64,000 nt of DNA from Nilaparvata lugens (GCF_014356525.2 NC_052518.1:100312767-100376766), one strand, 5' to 3'; counted from the first letter of the stretch, positions 31,417 to 42,464 are shown. The notes: generated by a model from the sequence alone, not told the origin. Made by a program: numbers and translations.

Positions 31417-34070
31417 GCTTAAGTATTTGAAACATCATTTCAAAATTCGGTAAGAGATAAATTCATGCAATTTCGAGGATACATTTCTCACAGTATTGTT
31501 GATAAATTAATAATAACAAATAAATAACATTTATATATAACATTTACATATAACATTGATAAATAATATAACAATGGGGTTCACCCCGTGTACTACACCC
31601 CAGAGCAGACTGAACAGTAGCACACTGAACATCAGTATCAATGGGGCAAATCACAATAATGAAAATTGAATTTACATGAGTGTGAAATATCCCAATACCA
31701 TACTTTGTTTTAAAGGAGGGATGATCACAATAAGAATGTTTGGGCTGCAGTACACCCCAGTGTTATATTTCAAAGTTCAATACCAAATGCTTTTGTGAAT
31801 GTCACATTTTATCATCTTATGTATTGTACAGTGTTGTTCTATAGCCCAGCCCTGAATACAATTTTACAATTTGTATAAAAACACAGAATTGGAATTTTTG
31901 TTTTGTAAAACACATTTTATTTGATGAACAGGTATGCTGATACCAAAAGTGGCTGGAGTGTAAAAATTGCCCAAAGAATTCACTAAAGACCATTATTTTA
32001 AACTATGCATTTTGTCTTCTATAATATATTGGGAAGCGATTGGCATTGTCGATCAGTGGTTACGCTGATAAACTAACTCTCAGATTAGGGCCTGTTTCAA
32101 TCCATGCGTCTGCTACTCCCTGTTGTAATGGTAACTTCTTGAAGAGCCTACTCCTATAAAATATCTTTCATGAGTTTAAACATTCTTTCCTTGTGATTCG
32201 CAAGGGATCGCAACCCTTAACATACATATCTTCATAATCCATCTAATTAACCACGCACAAACCTCATCTGGGCATCACCCTCAGCCCTCAGCGAAAAAAA
32301 GCACGTAAGTTACAGTGACTTATTTATTAATTCAAGTTTAACTTCAAGAAAAGGTTACTGAATATAGGTAACGCATTTCATTAGTATTGTCTTGATGTTT
32401 CTACAGATTTATTGATATATCGGTAGGCATTATTCTCGATAGACTATAGCATTGTTAATAAAATACTCATACATTACATGAATACATTTTCAGGATGCCT
32501 TGACCTGTTGCAAATCGAAAGGTGAAAGATTGCGCCACTGGATCGACATGATCAAGTTTCCTGACCATAAACATGAGGGTCTTCACAGTCTATGTGAACT
32601 CCAACCCCCTCCCAACTCATCATAAACAACATAGGTGCCGTTTTCATCAGCGCAAATAATAATAATGAGTATTGTTTTCTTTCTAAAACTAATCTGTTAT
32701 AGCCTACGTTACAGATAAGTTGACTGTTAACTTATAACTTAACTAACTAGAAAAGTTAACTATTATCTGGTTCACCTTAATTGTGCTCTAAAGCATGAAC
32801 TTCACTTTTAAAGCAATTCGATATTTGTTTAATCCATCACATTGTATTTATCATTATGTTAATGCAATGTTCATAATATTCCTTTATTACTATACTATTT
32901 ATCTTGATTAAAATGTTTGCAGTGAATTACTATACTATTACAGTATTATCCAATTTATTGTTAAATAATATTGATGTTGAATATACTTATTATAACTGTT
33001 ATATAATATCTACTCAAGGTAAAAAATTGTTCAAATTTATCAACTGGTCATGAACTGAAATCTATTGATACGAATATCATGGATAAAAAGTCATGGTTTA
33101 ACAGCAAGTGAGAAAATATGAGATCCTAGGAAAACTGTTAATGTTGAAAAAGTTATAGTAATAATTTATTGAGCTTCCAATAATAAGACCCTATATAAAT
33201 CCATATACCTCTGTGATCCTTCATGCCTTCGTTTATGTATTCTGTACCTTTGTGACGGCTATTGGTTGATGATTATTAATAATTAATAATACAGTGATCT
33301 CGTACAAATTTATTATATTAATTGATTTTATATTGTCGAATAGCATAATTTTTTTTGGAGTATCGAATGTGTTTTTGTAAGAGTAATGTCAATATTATAT
33401 GCATGCTTGATAATATTCATTCTATTGATCATTAACTATATACTTTGTTAATTTGTGAATTAAGATTATCATGAATCTTGTTATATATATATTAAAGATA
33501 ATAAACATCTATCACAACTATCTTGAATCTCTTGGCTCTATTTATAAATGATTCCAGATATAATTAGTTCAGATTATATTATAAATTGTATTGATACAAA
33601 ACTCAATTTAAATATGATTCAATATTGAAAAAATAACGCTGAAAGACTTCCACCAACATTTCCGATGACAATATTTCTACAATAATGTAACCCGGGAAAG
33701 TGAAGATGAAAATAAGATACAGTTGGCATGATATATTATAGGCATGATATGATGAGAAATTATTACAAGGTGAAAAAAAGGAAAAATAACATTTCATACA
33801 GAGCGAATTTGAGAACAATGAAGTCATAATGAAGAGTCTGTAAACTGTAATATAAAACTGTGAACGTGTCAAGAGGCCTTGAAACAGAAATCACAACAAA
33901 AAGGTTTCTGCAGGTTCATTCACATTGATTTTATTCACTGATAGACAAGGCAGAGAATTTATTGCACTATTCATCAATAGATTAATAATTGAACATGGCT
34001 TTCACAAGTCTTCACTAGTTTATTTGAAAATATTACATTAAACTGAGACTGTAAACTCTGAATTTTCAGC
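31417..34070. other. intergenic, ~2.6 kb, no gene seen
   Basis: AT-rich DNA. A MITE-D arm fragment lies at about 31436-31520. At 31560-31760 several GGGGT...ACCCC motifs (for example ATGGGGTTCACCCCGTG and GTACACCCCAGTG) resemble those in the piggyBac remnant at 9.6-10.2 kb and may be a second, decayed one. No coding feature is supported. Confidence 0.5.
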
Positions 34071-34332
34071 ATGAAACATCATCACTCAAAATTAGTTGTT
34101 TTTCACAATAGCTCTGCAAGATATTTGGATAAAGTTCACTGTTCAGTTCCCAGCCAGATGCCGAAGAAGAAAGTAGTTCTTGCAGCAGTCGCTGTTTTCG
34201 CCACAGCTACTGTGATATTTTCAGCACAGAGAAGAGAAATAAGATTTTTGATAAGACCCTTCCTTCAGGCTAGAAAACTATACAATGGTAGTGACCTTTT
34301 GAAAGACCTAATGAGGATGATAGAGACGATTT
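34071..34332 (+). pseudogene. PIF/Harbinger-type transposase N-terminus (HARBI1-like), cut by gap
   Basis: From the internal Met, the frame shows a KKK-rich start, then RREIRFLIRPFLQARKLYNG and DLLKDL. This is the pattern of insect HARBI1-like nucleases, whose N-terminus carries an R...WVRP.L..R..YG..E.LL.EL segment followed by an acidic (E)DD..F stretch and RM. The acidic stretch is present just before the gap but one frame over, so a frameshift lies at about 34310. The rest of the protein, including the DDE catalytic core, would lie in or beyond the gap and is not found on the other side. Identification is by pattern only. Confidence 0.45.
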
Positions 34333-34432
34333 NNNNNNNNNNNNNNNNNNNNNNNNNNNNNNNNNNNNNNNNNNNNNNNNNNNNNNNNNNNNNNNNNNNN
34401 NNNNNNNNNNNNNNNNNNNNNNNNNNNNNNNN
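34333..34432. other. assembly gap, 100 Ns
   Basis: Exactly 100 N characters, the usual placeholder for a gap of unknown length. The coding content on the two sides is unrelated (Harbinger-type on the left, LINE ORF1 minus strand on the right). Confidence 0.98.
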
Positions 34433-34960
34433 TTCTCAATAATCCGATAGATATCTTCATTCTGAGTAAACGGAATACCCACTATTTCTATATTGTTTTT
34501 ACGCGTGTATTGCTGCACATCACTGATCTCCTGTCTAGCTAGCCACAAATCCTCGTTAAGTTTTTGTTTTTCACTTTCAGACCCTCACATTCCGCTTCTA
34601 GGTTTCCTATATCCAATTGCACTTTGCTCAGATCACTTCGAAGTCCATTTAAAGCTGTTGTGTTTGAGTTTACCGCACTTTCTAATGATGAAATAGTCTT
34701 AGTGTTAGCATCTAGTTTCGAGTCCACTTTGATTTTGAGGTTCTTAATCGCTTGTAGGATGGAATTCGTATCAGAAGACGGCACAGGCCCAGGCTTGAAG
34801 CAGTCGTCACACTGCCATGTGTCTTTTTCACACCTAGAGCAGCTAGTTTCGCTGCCGTGTGTACACGCATGCACGCTACGTGATAAGTTTTTTTACAACT
34901 TGTGCACTTTATTAAATCGGCATTGTCTTGGAAATCCGAATTGCACTTTGAGCACGACAT
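34433..34960 (-). pseudogene. LINE ORF1 with PHD-type zinc finger and coiled coil
   Basis: On the minus strand the ORF starts at 34960 with CSKCNSDF, then IKCTSCKKTYHVACMR (C-X2-C, C-X2-C, H-X2-C). After a frameshift near 34865 the last pair follows in TWQCDDC, completing a C4-H-C3 PHD-like finger. A helical region then runs through LKIKVDSKLDANTKTISSLE and LSKVQLDIGNLEAECEGL, which looks like a coiled coil. After another shift, EISDVQQYTRKNNIEIVGIP opens the RNA-binding (RRM-like) domain typical of LINE ORF1p. The gap truncates it there. PHD-bearing ORF1 proteins are known from CR1/Jockey-group LINEs. Two frameshifts and the gap make this a non-functional fragment. Confidence 0.75.
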
Positions 34961-35369
34961 GACTGAGAATATAGAACACGACTGTTGACTGAGAATATAA
35001 ATTTAATACAATAAAGTACGTCCGAAAATTAAATAAAAACACGGATGGGTTAACGCCTTTAGCACGCTTGGACAGATGGGGAGCAAGCCGAGCGGGCACG
35101 ATGTTCACTAAACTACTTGACAGAATGGCATGAAACTTTGGGAATATGTTGTGTGAATACTGGGGGATGGTTTCTGACCAGAAATTTTAATAAGGGGGCT
35201 AAAGTAGAATAAAATTGGGCAAGTAAACTCAAAATCAGCTGTTTTTCCCCCCTCCCCATCCCCCGCCATCATCCCCCACCTGCCCCCTGGCCTAGGCAGG
35301 GTTGGGGGGTCACATGACAGTTGGTTAGTGATGTCATCAGCTGTTCAGTGACGTCACTTCAAAATTACT
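34961..35369. other. non-coding; probable LINE 5' UTR plus GC-richer stretch
   Basis: Upstream of the minus-strand ORF1, so it is a candidate 5' UTR. 35250-35310 is C-rich. TGACATCAGCTGTTCAGTGACGTCA-like symmetrical wording occurs at about 35332-35357. No gene is seen. Confidence 0.4.
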
Positions 35370-35540
35370 ATCATCAGATACTCTGTACACCTCGATACAG
35401 ATGACATTAAGCTCAACTATTTGTACTGCTGAGATCTCGCAGACATGCTGCACTGACAGTTCAATTAAATAATCTACTTCGAATCCAGTCAGATCATTTT
35501 TCAAAAATATAGCAGACCCACCTCCTTTACCATGAGCTTA
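35370..35540 (-). pseudogene. LINE APE endonuclease, middle part
   Basis: Minus-strand reading gives GGGSAIFLKNDLTGFEVDYL followed by SVQHVCEISAVQ, the strand-loop region of APE-type LINE endonucleases (hGGvaIyvk...fEvs.v.i). It lies after the inter-domain segment, which is out of normal order. Confidence 0.6.
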
Positions 35541-35905
35541 AAATATAAAATAATTAAGATTAAGAACATCAAGACAGGAACTATTTTTTAAAGATAAAAC
35601 TATGTTATGAACCTGTTCAACACTAGTATGGCGGAAAACAAAAGAACTATTAACAGCATCAGGTACAGAATTTTTAAACTTATCAAGATAATGTGCTACA
35701 CTGTAATGCGCAGGAGGAACACTCTGGACAATACGATTAACATTGTCTAAAAATAAATAATTAAAACCATCTGAAGTGAGACCATCACTGTCAATACACT
35801 TGGATACATCATTCTTGTTCATATTCTCTCTTACTATAGACCACAATATCTTGGGTTTTACAGTAGCCTGAAGGATACGATTATTATTGTAATTACGTTT
35901 AACTT
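35538..35905 (-). pseudogene. LINE ORF2 inter-domain region (between EN and RT)
   Basis: The frame begins just after a KILWSIVRENMNKND-type block (usual for the segment between endonuclease and RT: K..W..i.e......). It continues with FNYLFLDNVNRIVQSVPPAH and FVFRHTSVEQVHNIVLSLKN, which precedes RT finger motifs in CR1-like LINEs. It stops where the endonuclease fragment starts. Confidence 0.65.
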
Positions 35906-35919
35906 CTTACACCATTTTT

Positions 35920-36216
35920 CTAATAAGCGCTGACACAAGTATAACCAAAGACTGTAATCCCCCCGAGTTCGAGTGATCCCAGCCAATGTTCACAAATGCA
36001 AAGTATATCTTGATCAAGACTAGAGTTTAGATTAACAAGTTCATCCAATTTATTAAGCAACCACTGTGTATTCCAATGAACAACCACCAAACTAGATTGA
36101 ACATCAGAAGCAGAGCTATTCACATTATCAACTATGTATTTGCAATTTTTAGAGAAGCCTTTGAGTTTAAAAATGATCATTAACAACTTGCTTCTTTGTG
36201 AAATATTTTGCAACAT
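35920..36216 (-). pseudogene. LINE APE endonuclease, N-terminal part
   Basis: VVHWNTQWLLNKLDELVNL carries the Asn motif that opens APE-type endonucleases, and DILCICEHWL carries the catalytic Glu. The frame ends at FGYTCVSAY. The following residues of the domain are missing here but resemble what is found at 35370-35540. Together these pieces are a shuffled minus-strand ORF2. Confidence 0.7.
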
Positions 36217-37130
36217 ATGTATTGGAGTACTGCTTTACTCCAATATGCTGTGTTGAGTACAGATTCCCTTGTTGTCGAAAAAAATCATTCAATTGCAGTA
36301 TTATTGATAATTTTTTGCAGAATAAATTGACTACCTATTTGTATTGAAGTTGAAATTATAAGATTCAATAAACATCGAAAAATATCTCAGATCAAGAATT
36401 GTGAGGAACATTCGATGTTCACTCAGACATCATTCCCTCAAGAATATGAACTTTTCAACGATAGTACTCACCATGAATTAAAACTCACAATTATTTTCTC
36501 GATCAAAATTGACTCGGAGCACTTTATTGACATGAATAAGGCATTTGAAAAATCTCATTGAGGGGTTCTTTTCAAACTGTCAAAATATTATGAAATAAAA
36601 ACACATAGATGTTGTCAGTTTTAAAGTGTAGAAAACTGACAACATCTATGTGTTTTTATTTCATCATGGAACGTTTCTACAACATCGACCACAACTCAGT
36701 TGAAGTTTTGTCAAAATATTGATACTGTACCTTGAATTTTAAGTTGACTTTTAAGATCTCTTTTTGAAAACTTCAAAATATAGTTGTAATAATTATAAAA
36801 TCATCCAGAACCCTCAAAATATGATAGGGGTTCTACAGGGTTATTCGCTTGCACCTCTCCAATATTCATAGTTTTCCATTTTTAACATTTTTAGTGGGCA
36901 ACTTTCACGTCTACAGCATAGGCATACCGCTACTACCAAAAGACATCTTCACCCTTCATATATAAAAGGTTTTCACATATCCTTGAAGATTGAACAAGTT
37001 GACTACAAAGGCCTATATGTAAAAAGCTTTACAAAGGCCTTCAGGGAAAAGCTTCATCAAACTGGAAGACATTGTAGAAAAATTAAGTCTCAGATTCAAT
37101 AATAAAAAAACACAAATTCTATTCTTCAAG
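36217..37130. other. intergenic with one strong hairpin
   Basis: AT-rich DNA without a recognised gene. A small stem ATTGGAGTA/TTACTCCAAT lies at about 36220-36243, and the long hairpin is listed separately. Confidence 0.5.
36588..36666. repeat. near-perfect 35-bp hairpin
   Basis: The left arm, ATGAAATAAAAACACATAGA followed by TGTTGTCAGTTTT, is mirrored exactly on the right after a ~9-nt loop (AAAGTGTAG). The TGAAATAAAAACACAT motif also occurs at about 708-727 next to an ATGTTGTTTTTTCC block, which suggests a tiny MITE family. A hairpin RNA is possible but unsupported. Confidence 0.7.
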
Positions 37131-37139
37131 TAATGATCT

Positions 37140-38581
37140 TCCACCGAAAGAAAAATTGTCTGCTCTTAATAAGTTATGTGGAAATTCCAATAGAAAAAAA
37201 GAAAACTTGATTTAAAAAGATTGAGCATAACGACACTGTTATCACTGATGAGGGTGCAGTTGCTGATTCATTCAATTCGTTTTTTGTGATTGTACCTAGA
37301 GAAGTTGCAATCTCAATAAAATAATAATGATGACCATAGAGTTTGGGAAGAATTAATGTTTACAGAGTATATCATTGACCAAGATCTATTTTCCTTGAGC
37401 CATTAACTTATAATGGATTATTTAAATTTATCTTTGAATTGAAACATGGTAAGGCTCCTGGTGATGACGGAATCAATTCCAAAATATTAAAAAATGTGGA
37501 AGTTGCTATTGTTCCAATCCTTACAGACATATTTAACTGTAGTCTTTCAAGTGGTAAATCTCCAGGCAGATTGAAATTAGCTAAGGTTATACCTATCTTT
37601 AAAAGTGAGTCGCATTTCAATCTCACAAATTACAGACCTATTTCTTTTTTGTATATGTGTTTTCTAAACTTCTAGAAAAAGTTGTTAAAAAAAGACTCCT
37701 CAGCTTTTTAAATACAAATAATTTCTTCTATGGCCGTTAGTTTGGTTTTCGGGAGGATTTGAACACTGATAAAATAAATTCTAAGACAACTCCTTTTGTA
37801 TCTGGTCTATTCCTTGATATAAAAAAGGCTTTTGACACAGTTGATCACTCTAAATTGCTTAACAAGTTGTTTAGAGCCGGCATAAGAGGTGTTGCACACA
37901 GTTGGTTTGCCTCCTATTTGAATAAACGATTTCAATATGTTGCTGTTGGAAGTACAAGAAGCGAGGTCTTGAGTGTTAATTATTACGGTGTACCACATGG
38001 TTCGGTTTTGGGCCTTCATAAACGATCTCTTCTGAGGCAATTTTAATGGATCGCCTGTCTCATTTGGAGATGATACTGCTTTTTCATATTGTGGTGCAAA
38101 CAGTGAGATTTTATTTAATAAGATGCAGGAAGATTTGAATAAATTACTTATTTGGTTCAACTGTAATGGTCTCTCCCTCAATGTATCCAAAACAAAATAC
38201 TTGCTTTTCACTCTGACTACAACTTGGCAATTCCAATCAGTTCTAAAATTTCATAATTATTCGTGTAATCAAACTAATTGTGATTGTGAAGTAGTTACAC
38301 AATCTGACTCTATAAAATATCTTGGTGTATTACTAGATGAGAAGCTCACTTGATCTTGCCATATCCATTATTAGAAAATTTATCTACTAATACTTTTAAG
38401 AAAATTTTATTCCCTTAGAAAAATTCTGCCTCAACCTGTTTCAAGACAACGTTATTGCGCTCTTGTGGATTTCAAGTTGAACTATATGGAATAACTTTTT
38501 GGTGCTCCACATATAAAACCCACTTAAAGCCGTAAATCACCATCCAAAATCCATTTTACGTGTTATGAAAGGTGTGAGGAG
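37140..38581 (+). pseudogene. LINE reverse transcriptase, copy 1 of 3 (forward)
   Basis: RT blocks in order: HGKAPGDDGINSKILKN, LKLAKVIPIFKSESHFNLTN, YRPISFLYMCF, LFLDIKKAFDTVDHSKLLNK (motif A), YGVPHGSVLG (motif B, His for the usual Gln), FGDDTAFSYC (motif C), then WFNCNGLSLNVSKTKYLLFT and SDSIKYLGVLLDEKLT. Stops and frameshifts separate several blocks. Same LINE assemblage as ORF2 at 20.5-23.4 kb (both have the CDC...IKYLG pattern in the thumb) but a different family. The last base is the tip of a perfect hairpin turn at 38581/38582. Confidence 0.85.
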
Positions 38582-39907
38582 CTCCTCACACTTTCATAAC
38601 ACGTAAAATGGATTTTTGGATGGTGATTTACGGCTTTAAGTGGGTTTTATATGTGGAGCACCAAAAAGTTATTCCATATAGTTCAACTTGAAATCCACAA
38701 GAGCGCAATAACGTTGTCTTGAAACAGGTTGAGGCAGAATTTTTCTAAGGGAATAAAATTTTCTTAAAAGTATTAGTAGATAAATTTTCTAATAATGGAT
38801 ATGGCAAGATCAAGTGAGCTTCTCATCTAGTAATACACCAAGATATTTTATAGAGTCAGATTGTGTAACTACTTCACAATCACAATTAGTTTGATTACAC
38901 GAATAATTATGAAATTTTAGAACTGATTGGAATTGCCAAGTTGTAGTCAGAGTGAAAAGCAAGTATTTTGTTTTGGATACATTGAGGGAGAGACCATTAC
39001 AGTTGAACCAAATAAGTAATTTATTCAAATCTTCCTGCATCTTATTAAATAAAATCTCACTGTTTGCACCACAATATGAAAAAGCAGTATCATCTCCAAA
39101 TGAGACAGGCGATCCATTAAAATTGCCTCAGAAGAGATCGTTTATGAAGGCCCAAAACCGAACCATGTGGTACACCGTAATAATTAACACTCAAGACCTC
39201 GCTTCTTGTACTTCCAACAGCAACATATTGAAATCGTTTATTCAAATAGGAGGCAAACCAACTGTGTGCAACACCTCTTATGCCGGCTCTAAACAACTTG
39301 TTAAGCAATTAGAGTGATCAACTGTGTCAAAAGCCTTTTTTATATCAAGGAATAGACCAGATACAAAAGGAGTTGTCTTAGAATTTATGTTATCAGTGTT
39401 CAAATCCTCCCGAAAACCAAACTAACGGCCATAGAAGAAATTATTTGTATTTAAAAAGCTGAGGAGTCTTTTTTTAACAACTTTTTCTAGAAGTTTAGAA
39501 AACACATATACAAAAAAGAAATAGGTCTGTAATTTGTGAGATTGAAATGCGACTCACTTTTAAAGATAGGTATAACCTTAGCTAATTTCAATCTGCCTGG
39601 AGATTTACCACTTGAAAGACTACAGTTAAATATGTCTGTAAGGATTGGAACAATAGCAACTGCCACATTTTTTAATATTTTGGAATTGATTCCGTCATCA
39701 CCAGGAGCCTTACCATGTTTCAATTCAAAGATAAGTTTAAATAATCCATTATAAGTTAATGGCTCAAGGAAATAGATCTTGGTCAATGATATACTCTGTA
39801 AACATTAATTCTTCCCAAACTCTATGGTCATCATTATTATTTTATTGAGATTGCAACTTCTCTAGGTACAATCACAAAAAACGAATTGAATGAATCAGCA
39901 ACTGCAC
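38582..39907 (-). pseudogene. LINE reverse transcriptase, copy 2 of 3 (reverse complement)
   Basis: Same coding content as copy 1 read on the minus strand. Visible differences include one base missing in the A-run before GGATTT, one G missing at the hairpin tip, one T missing near AGCAATT.AGAGTG, one T missing in CTATTT.CCTTGAGC, and one Glu-to-Ala substitution (NVEVAIVP versus NVAVAIVP). Confidence 0.85.
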
Positions 39908-40667
39908 ACTGATGAGGGTGCAGTTGCTGATTCATTCAATTCGTTTTTTGTGATTGTACCTAGAGAAGTTGCAATCTCAATAAAATAATAATGATGACCA
40001 TAGAGTTTGGGAAGAATTAATGTTTACAGAGTATATCATTGACCAAGATCTATTTTCCTTGAGCCATTAACTTATAATGGATTATTTAAATTTATCTTTG
40101 AATTGAAACATGGTAAGGCTCCTGGTGATGACGGAATCAATTCCAAAATATTAAAAAATGTGGAAGTTGCTATTGTTCCAATCCTTACAGACATATTTAA
40201 CTGTAGTCTTTCAAGTGGTAAATCTCCAGGCAGATTGAAATTAGCTAAGGTTATACCTATCTTTAAAAGTGAGTCGCATTTCAATCTCACAAATTACAGA
40301 CCTATTTCTTTTTTGTATATGTGTTTTCTAAACTTCTAGAAAAAGTTGTTAAAAAAAGACTCCTCAGCTTTTTAAATACAAATAATTTCTTCTATGGCCG
40401 TTAGTTTGGTTTTCGGGAGGATTTGAACACTGATAAAATAAATTCTAAGACAACTCCTTTTGTATCTGGTCTATTCCTTGATATAAAAAAGGCTTTTGAC
40501 ACAGTTGATCACTCTAAATTGCTTAACAAGTTGTTTAGAGCCGGCATAAGAGGTGTTGCACACAGTTGGTTTGCCTCCTATTTGAATAAACGATTTCAAT
40601 ATGTTGCTGTTGGAAGTACAAGAAGCGAGGTCTTGAGTGTTAATTATTACGGTGTACCACATGGTTC
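39908..40667 (+). pseudogene. LINE reverse transcriptase, copy 3 of 3 (forward, truncated)
   Basis: Starts in the loop at 39908 and repeats copy 1 without visible difference as far as YYGVPHG, where coding sequence passes directly into a TTC microsatellite at GGTTC. In copy 1 the same position continues into normal RT sequence. Confidence 0.85.
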
Positions 40668-40894
40668 TTCTTCTTCTTCTCTTCTTCTTCTTCTTCTTCT
40701 CTTCTTCTTCTTTTTCTTCTTCTTCTTCTTCTTCTTCTCTCTTCTTCTTCTCTTCTTTTTTGTCTTCTTCTTCTTCTTCTTCTTCTTCTTCTTCTCTTCT
40801 TCATCTTCTTCTTCTTCTTCTTCTTCTTCTTCTTCTTCTTCTTCTTCTTCTTCTTCTTCTTCTTCTTCTTCTCCTCCTTCTTCTTCTTCTTCTT
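40664..40894 (+). repeat. TTC microsatellite, ~230 bp
   Basis: Nearly uninterrupted TTC repeats with occasional CTC and TTTT irregularities. Polyserine, polyleucine and polyglutamate frames here are artefacts of the repeat. Confidence 0.97.
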
Positions 40895-40904
40895 GCACCT
40901 TTCA

Positions 40905-41086
40905 TGACGATCGTTTCACTCATTGTTTTTTAAAATTGAAGTTTAATGATTATTATTTATATTACAATGTAAAAATTATGTGATGCTGTAATAGTTATTT
41001 ACTGTTGAAAAATTGTTTTATTTCAAATTATTGTAGCCTATTGATGTCAAAATAAAGAACCATTTGATTTGATTTGATTTTTGATT
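40905..41086 (+). mobile_element. LINE 3' end with TTTGAT tail
   Basis: AT-rich 3' UTR ending AATAAAGAACC then (ATTTG)-type units to 41085. It probably belongs to the LINE whose RT precedes it. The tail abuts a candidate minus-strand exon, so the insertion may have landed in it. Confidence 0.65.
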
Positions 41087-41089
41087 CGA

Positions 41090-41254
41090 AGCTAACTCTT
41101 CTAACATTTTCTTCACAGTCTCACTGATCCATGAATCATGGATGATGCAGAGAGGATCCAGCAAGCAGCCATCATGGATTAATCCTACATGAAACAGTTC
41201 CAAAACTTCAGATAAGTTCTTCAATCTTATTTCTTCTAAGTTGTTTCCTGACAA
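41090..41254 (-). CDS. candidate host-gene exon, function unknown
   Basis: Read on the minus strand, an acceptor (TTATTTTCTATTGTCAG) ends at 41255. It is followed by an open frame, GNNLEEIRLKNLSEVLELFH, continuing VGLIHDGCLLDPLCIIHDSW and ISETVKKMLEELASNQ, with normal amino-acid complexity unlike the AT-driven frames around it. I do not recognise the family. The 3' boundary is obscured because a LINE 3' tail lies directly against it at 41086. It may be a terminal piece of a disrupted gene or a retained exon of a gene extending to higher coordinates; no partner exon is identified. Confidence 0.4.
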
Positions 41255-41255
41255 T

Positions 41256-42040
41256 AGAAAATAACAAAGACCTTAAAGACCTCTTTAAAAATAATGTCTA
41301 CGCCCAATGGAAACATTTAGTTTGTTTCCACCATACCACGAGGATAACGATATGGATTAGATTTCAAAGGAAAATTCCTAGGAGCCACCAGCTAACATAA
41401 TATTATTAATTTTTTATTCAAAAATGAAGAAAATAGATAGTAGAATGATTTATGTAATAATTGAAAGCAAAATATTGAAATAATATTCCAGAAGTTTAAG
41501 GAATTTCTGCAATCTGAGTATGTGAATCTTCTCAACATTACCATTTCATCTTAATTATGAAAATTCATTTGAAATTATTGAAAAAAATAATTGATATTTA
41601 TTATTAATTATTATTCACCACATTAATTATTATTATTAATTATTATAATAATTACTTATCTGTGATTATTTATTTAACTTCATATTGATAAGCTCAAGGA
41701 TCAATAAGGATAATAAGGATAATGAGCTTTTATAGGCTGTTATCACCAGTAACCTACAGCCTTATGTATGACTTCGCCTGGGTACAAGTCATTAGTATCT
41801 GCCATAAGAGTAGGTAACGTATTTATAATGAATTCTTTTACAATATTACCTACAATTTTTGTTTTAAATGAGAGTAGTCTAATATTGAAAAAAATTGTGA
41901 AAATGATGGACTTCTGTTGTAACTTTATTTATTATTCCATTTGGCAAAAGAAGCCTCCAAGATGGTTCCATGGTTCCACCAAAACTCATCTAATAATATA
42001 TAATATGATATTATTCTATACAGATCCACATTCTAAGTGA
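41256..42040. other. intergenic, no gene seen
   Basis: AT-rich sequence with TTATTAATTATTA repeats at about 41590-41660. The open frame at 41768-42040 has no recognisable motif. Confidence 0.5.
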
Positions 42041-42044
42041 AATC

Positions 42045-42203
42045 AAAAACATTTCAATGCTGATTTTGTATATGTCGTCTTGAAATTAGTTGTATAATAC
42101 TGTTATATCATACTTTCCTGAGAAAGGGATACAGTTTATTTTTGAATATGATAAACCTTACCTTGTAGTCTAAAGGAAATAAACTGATTTTGATTTGATT
42201 TTG
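42045..42203 (+). mobile_element. LINE 3' end with GATTTT tail
   Basis: Ends GGAAATAAACTGATTTTGAT then TTGATTTTGG. The AATAAA-type signal followed at once by short tail repeats matches the other LINE 3' ends in the window. A CTTTCCTGAGAAAGG stem precedes it. Confidence 0.6.
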
Positions 42204-42464
42204 GCAGTTGGTAGTGCAGAATAGAATAGCTGCATTTAATCAATGGTTAGGAGGGTGACGTTAGGGCGCAGCCGGCCCCTCTCTTCAAATTGACCCTCAG
42301 AAAGTTATTGGAGCAATCCCAACTAGTTATAGTTTATTTTTAAGAGTAATTCAGTACTTTACAGTTGTAAGTGATGAATACTTATTGTTGGATAAGAATT
42401 TGATAGATCATGAACTTATCCTAAATAAAATCAATTATTATATTTGGGGACACTCTACTGCTTA

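Larger units (their letters stand above)
37244..40667. repeat. forward-reverse-forward triplication of one LINE segment
   Basis: 37254-38581 is followed immediately by its reverse complement (38582-39907). That is followed after a ~10-nt loop by a forward copy again (39908-40667). The first turn is GTGTGAGGAG|CTCCTCACAC with no spacer. Forward copies 1 and 3 look identical over about 757 bp. The reverse copy differs mainly by single-base homopolymer indels plus one substitution, consistent with raw long-read error. Confidence 0.9.

Noticed and set aside
40423..40983. 186-residue frame with long Ser/Phe/Leu runs
   Set aside because: The first third is LINE RT copy 3 and the rest is the TTC microsatellite. 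It is not a gene.
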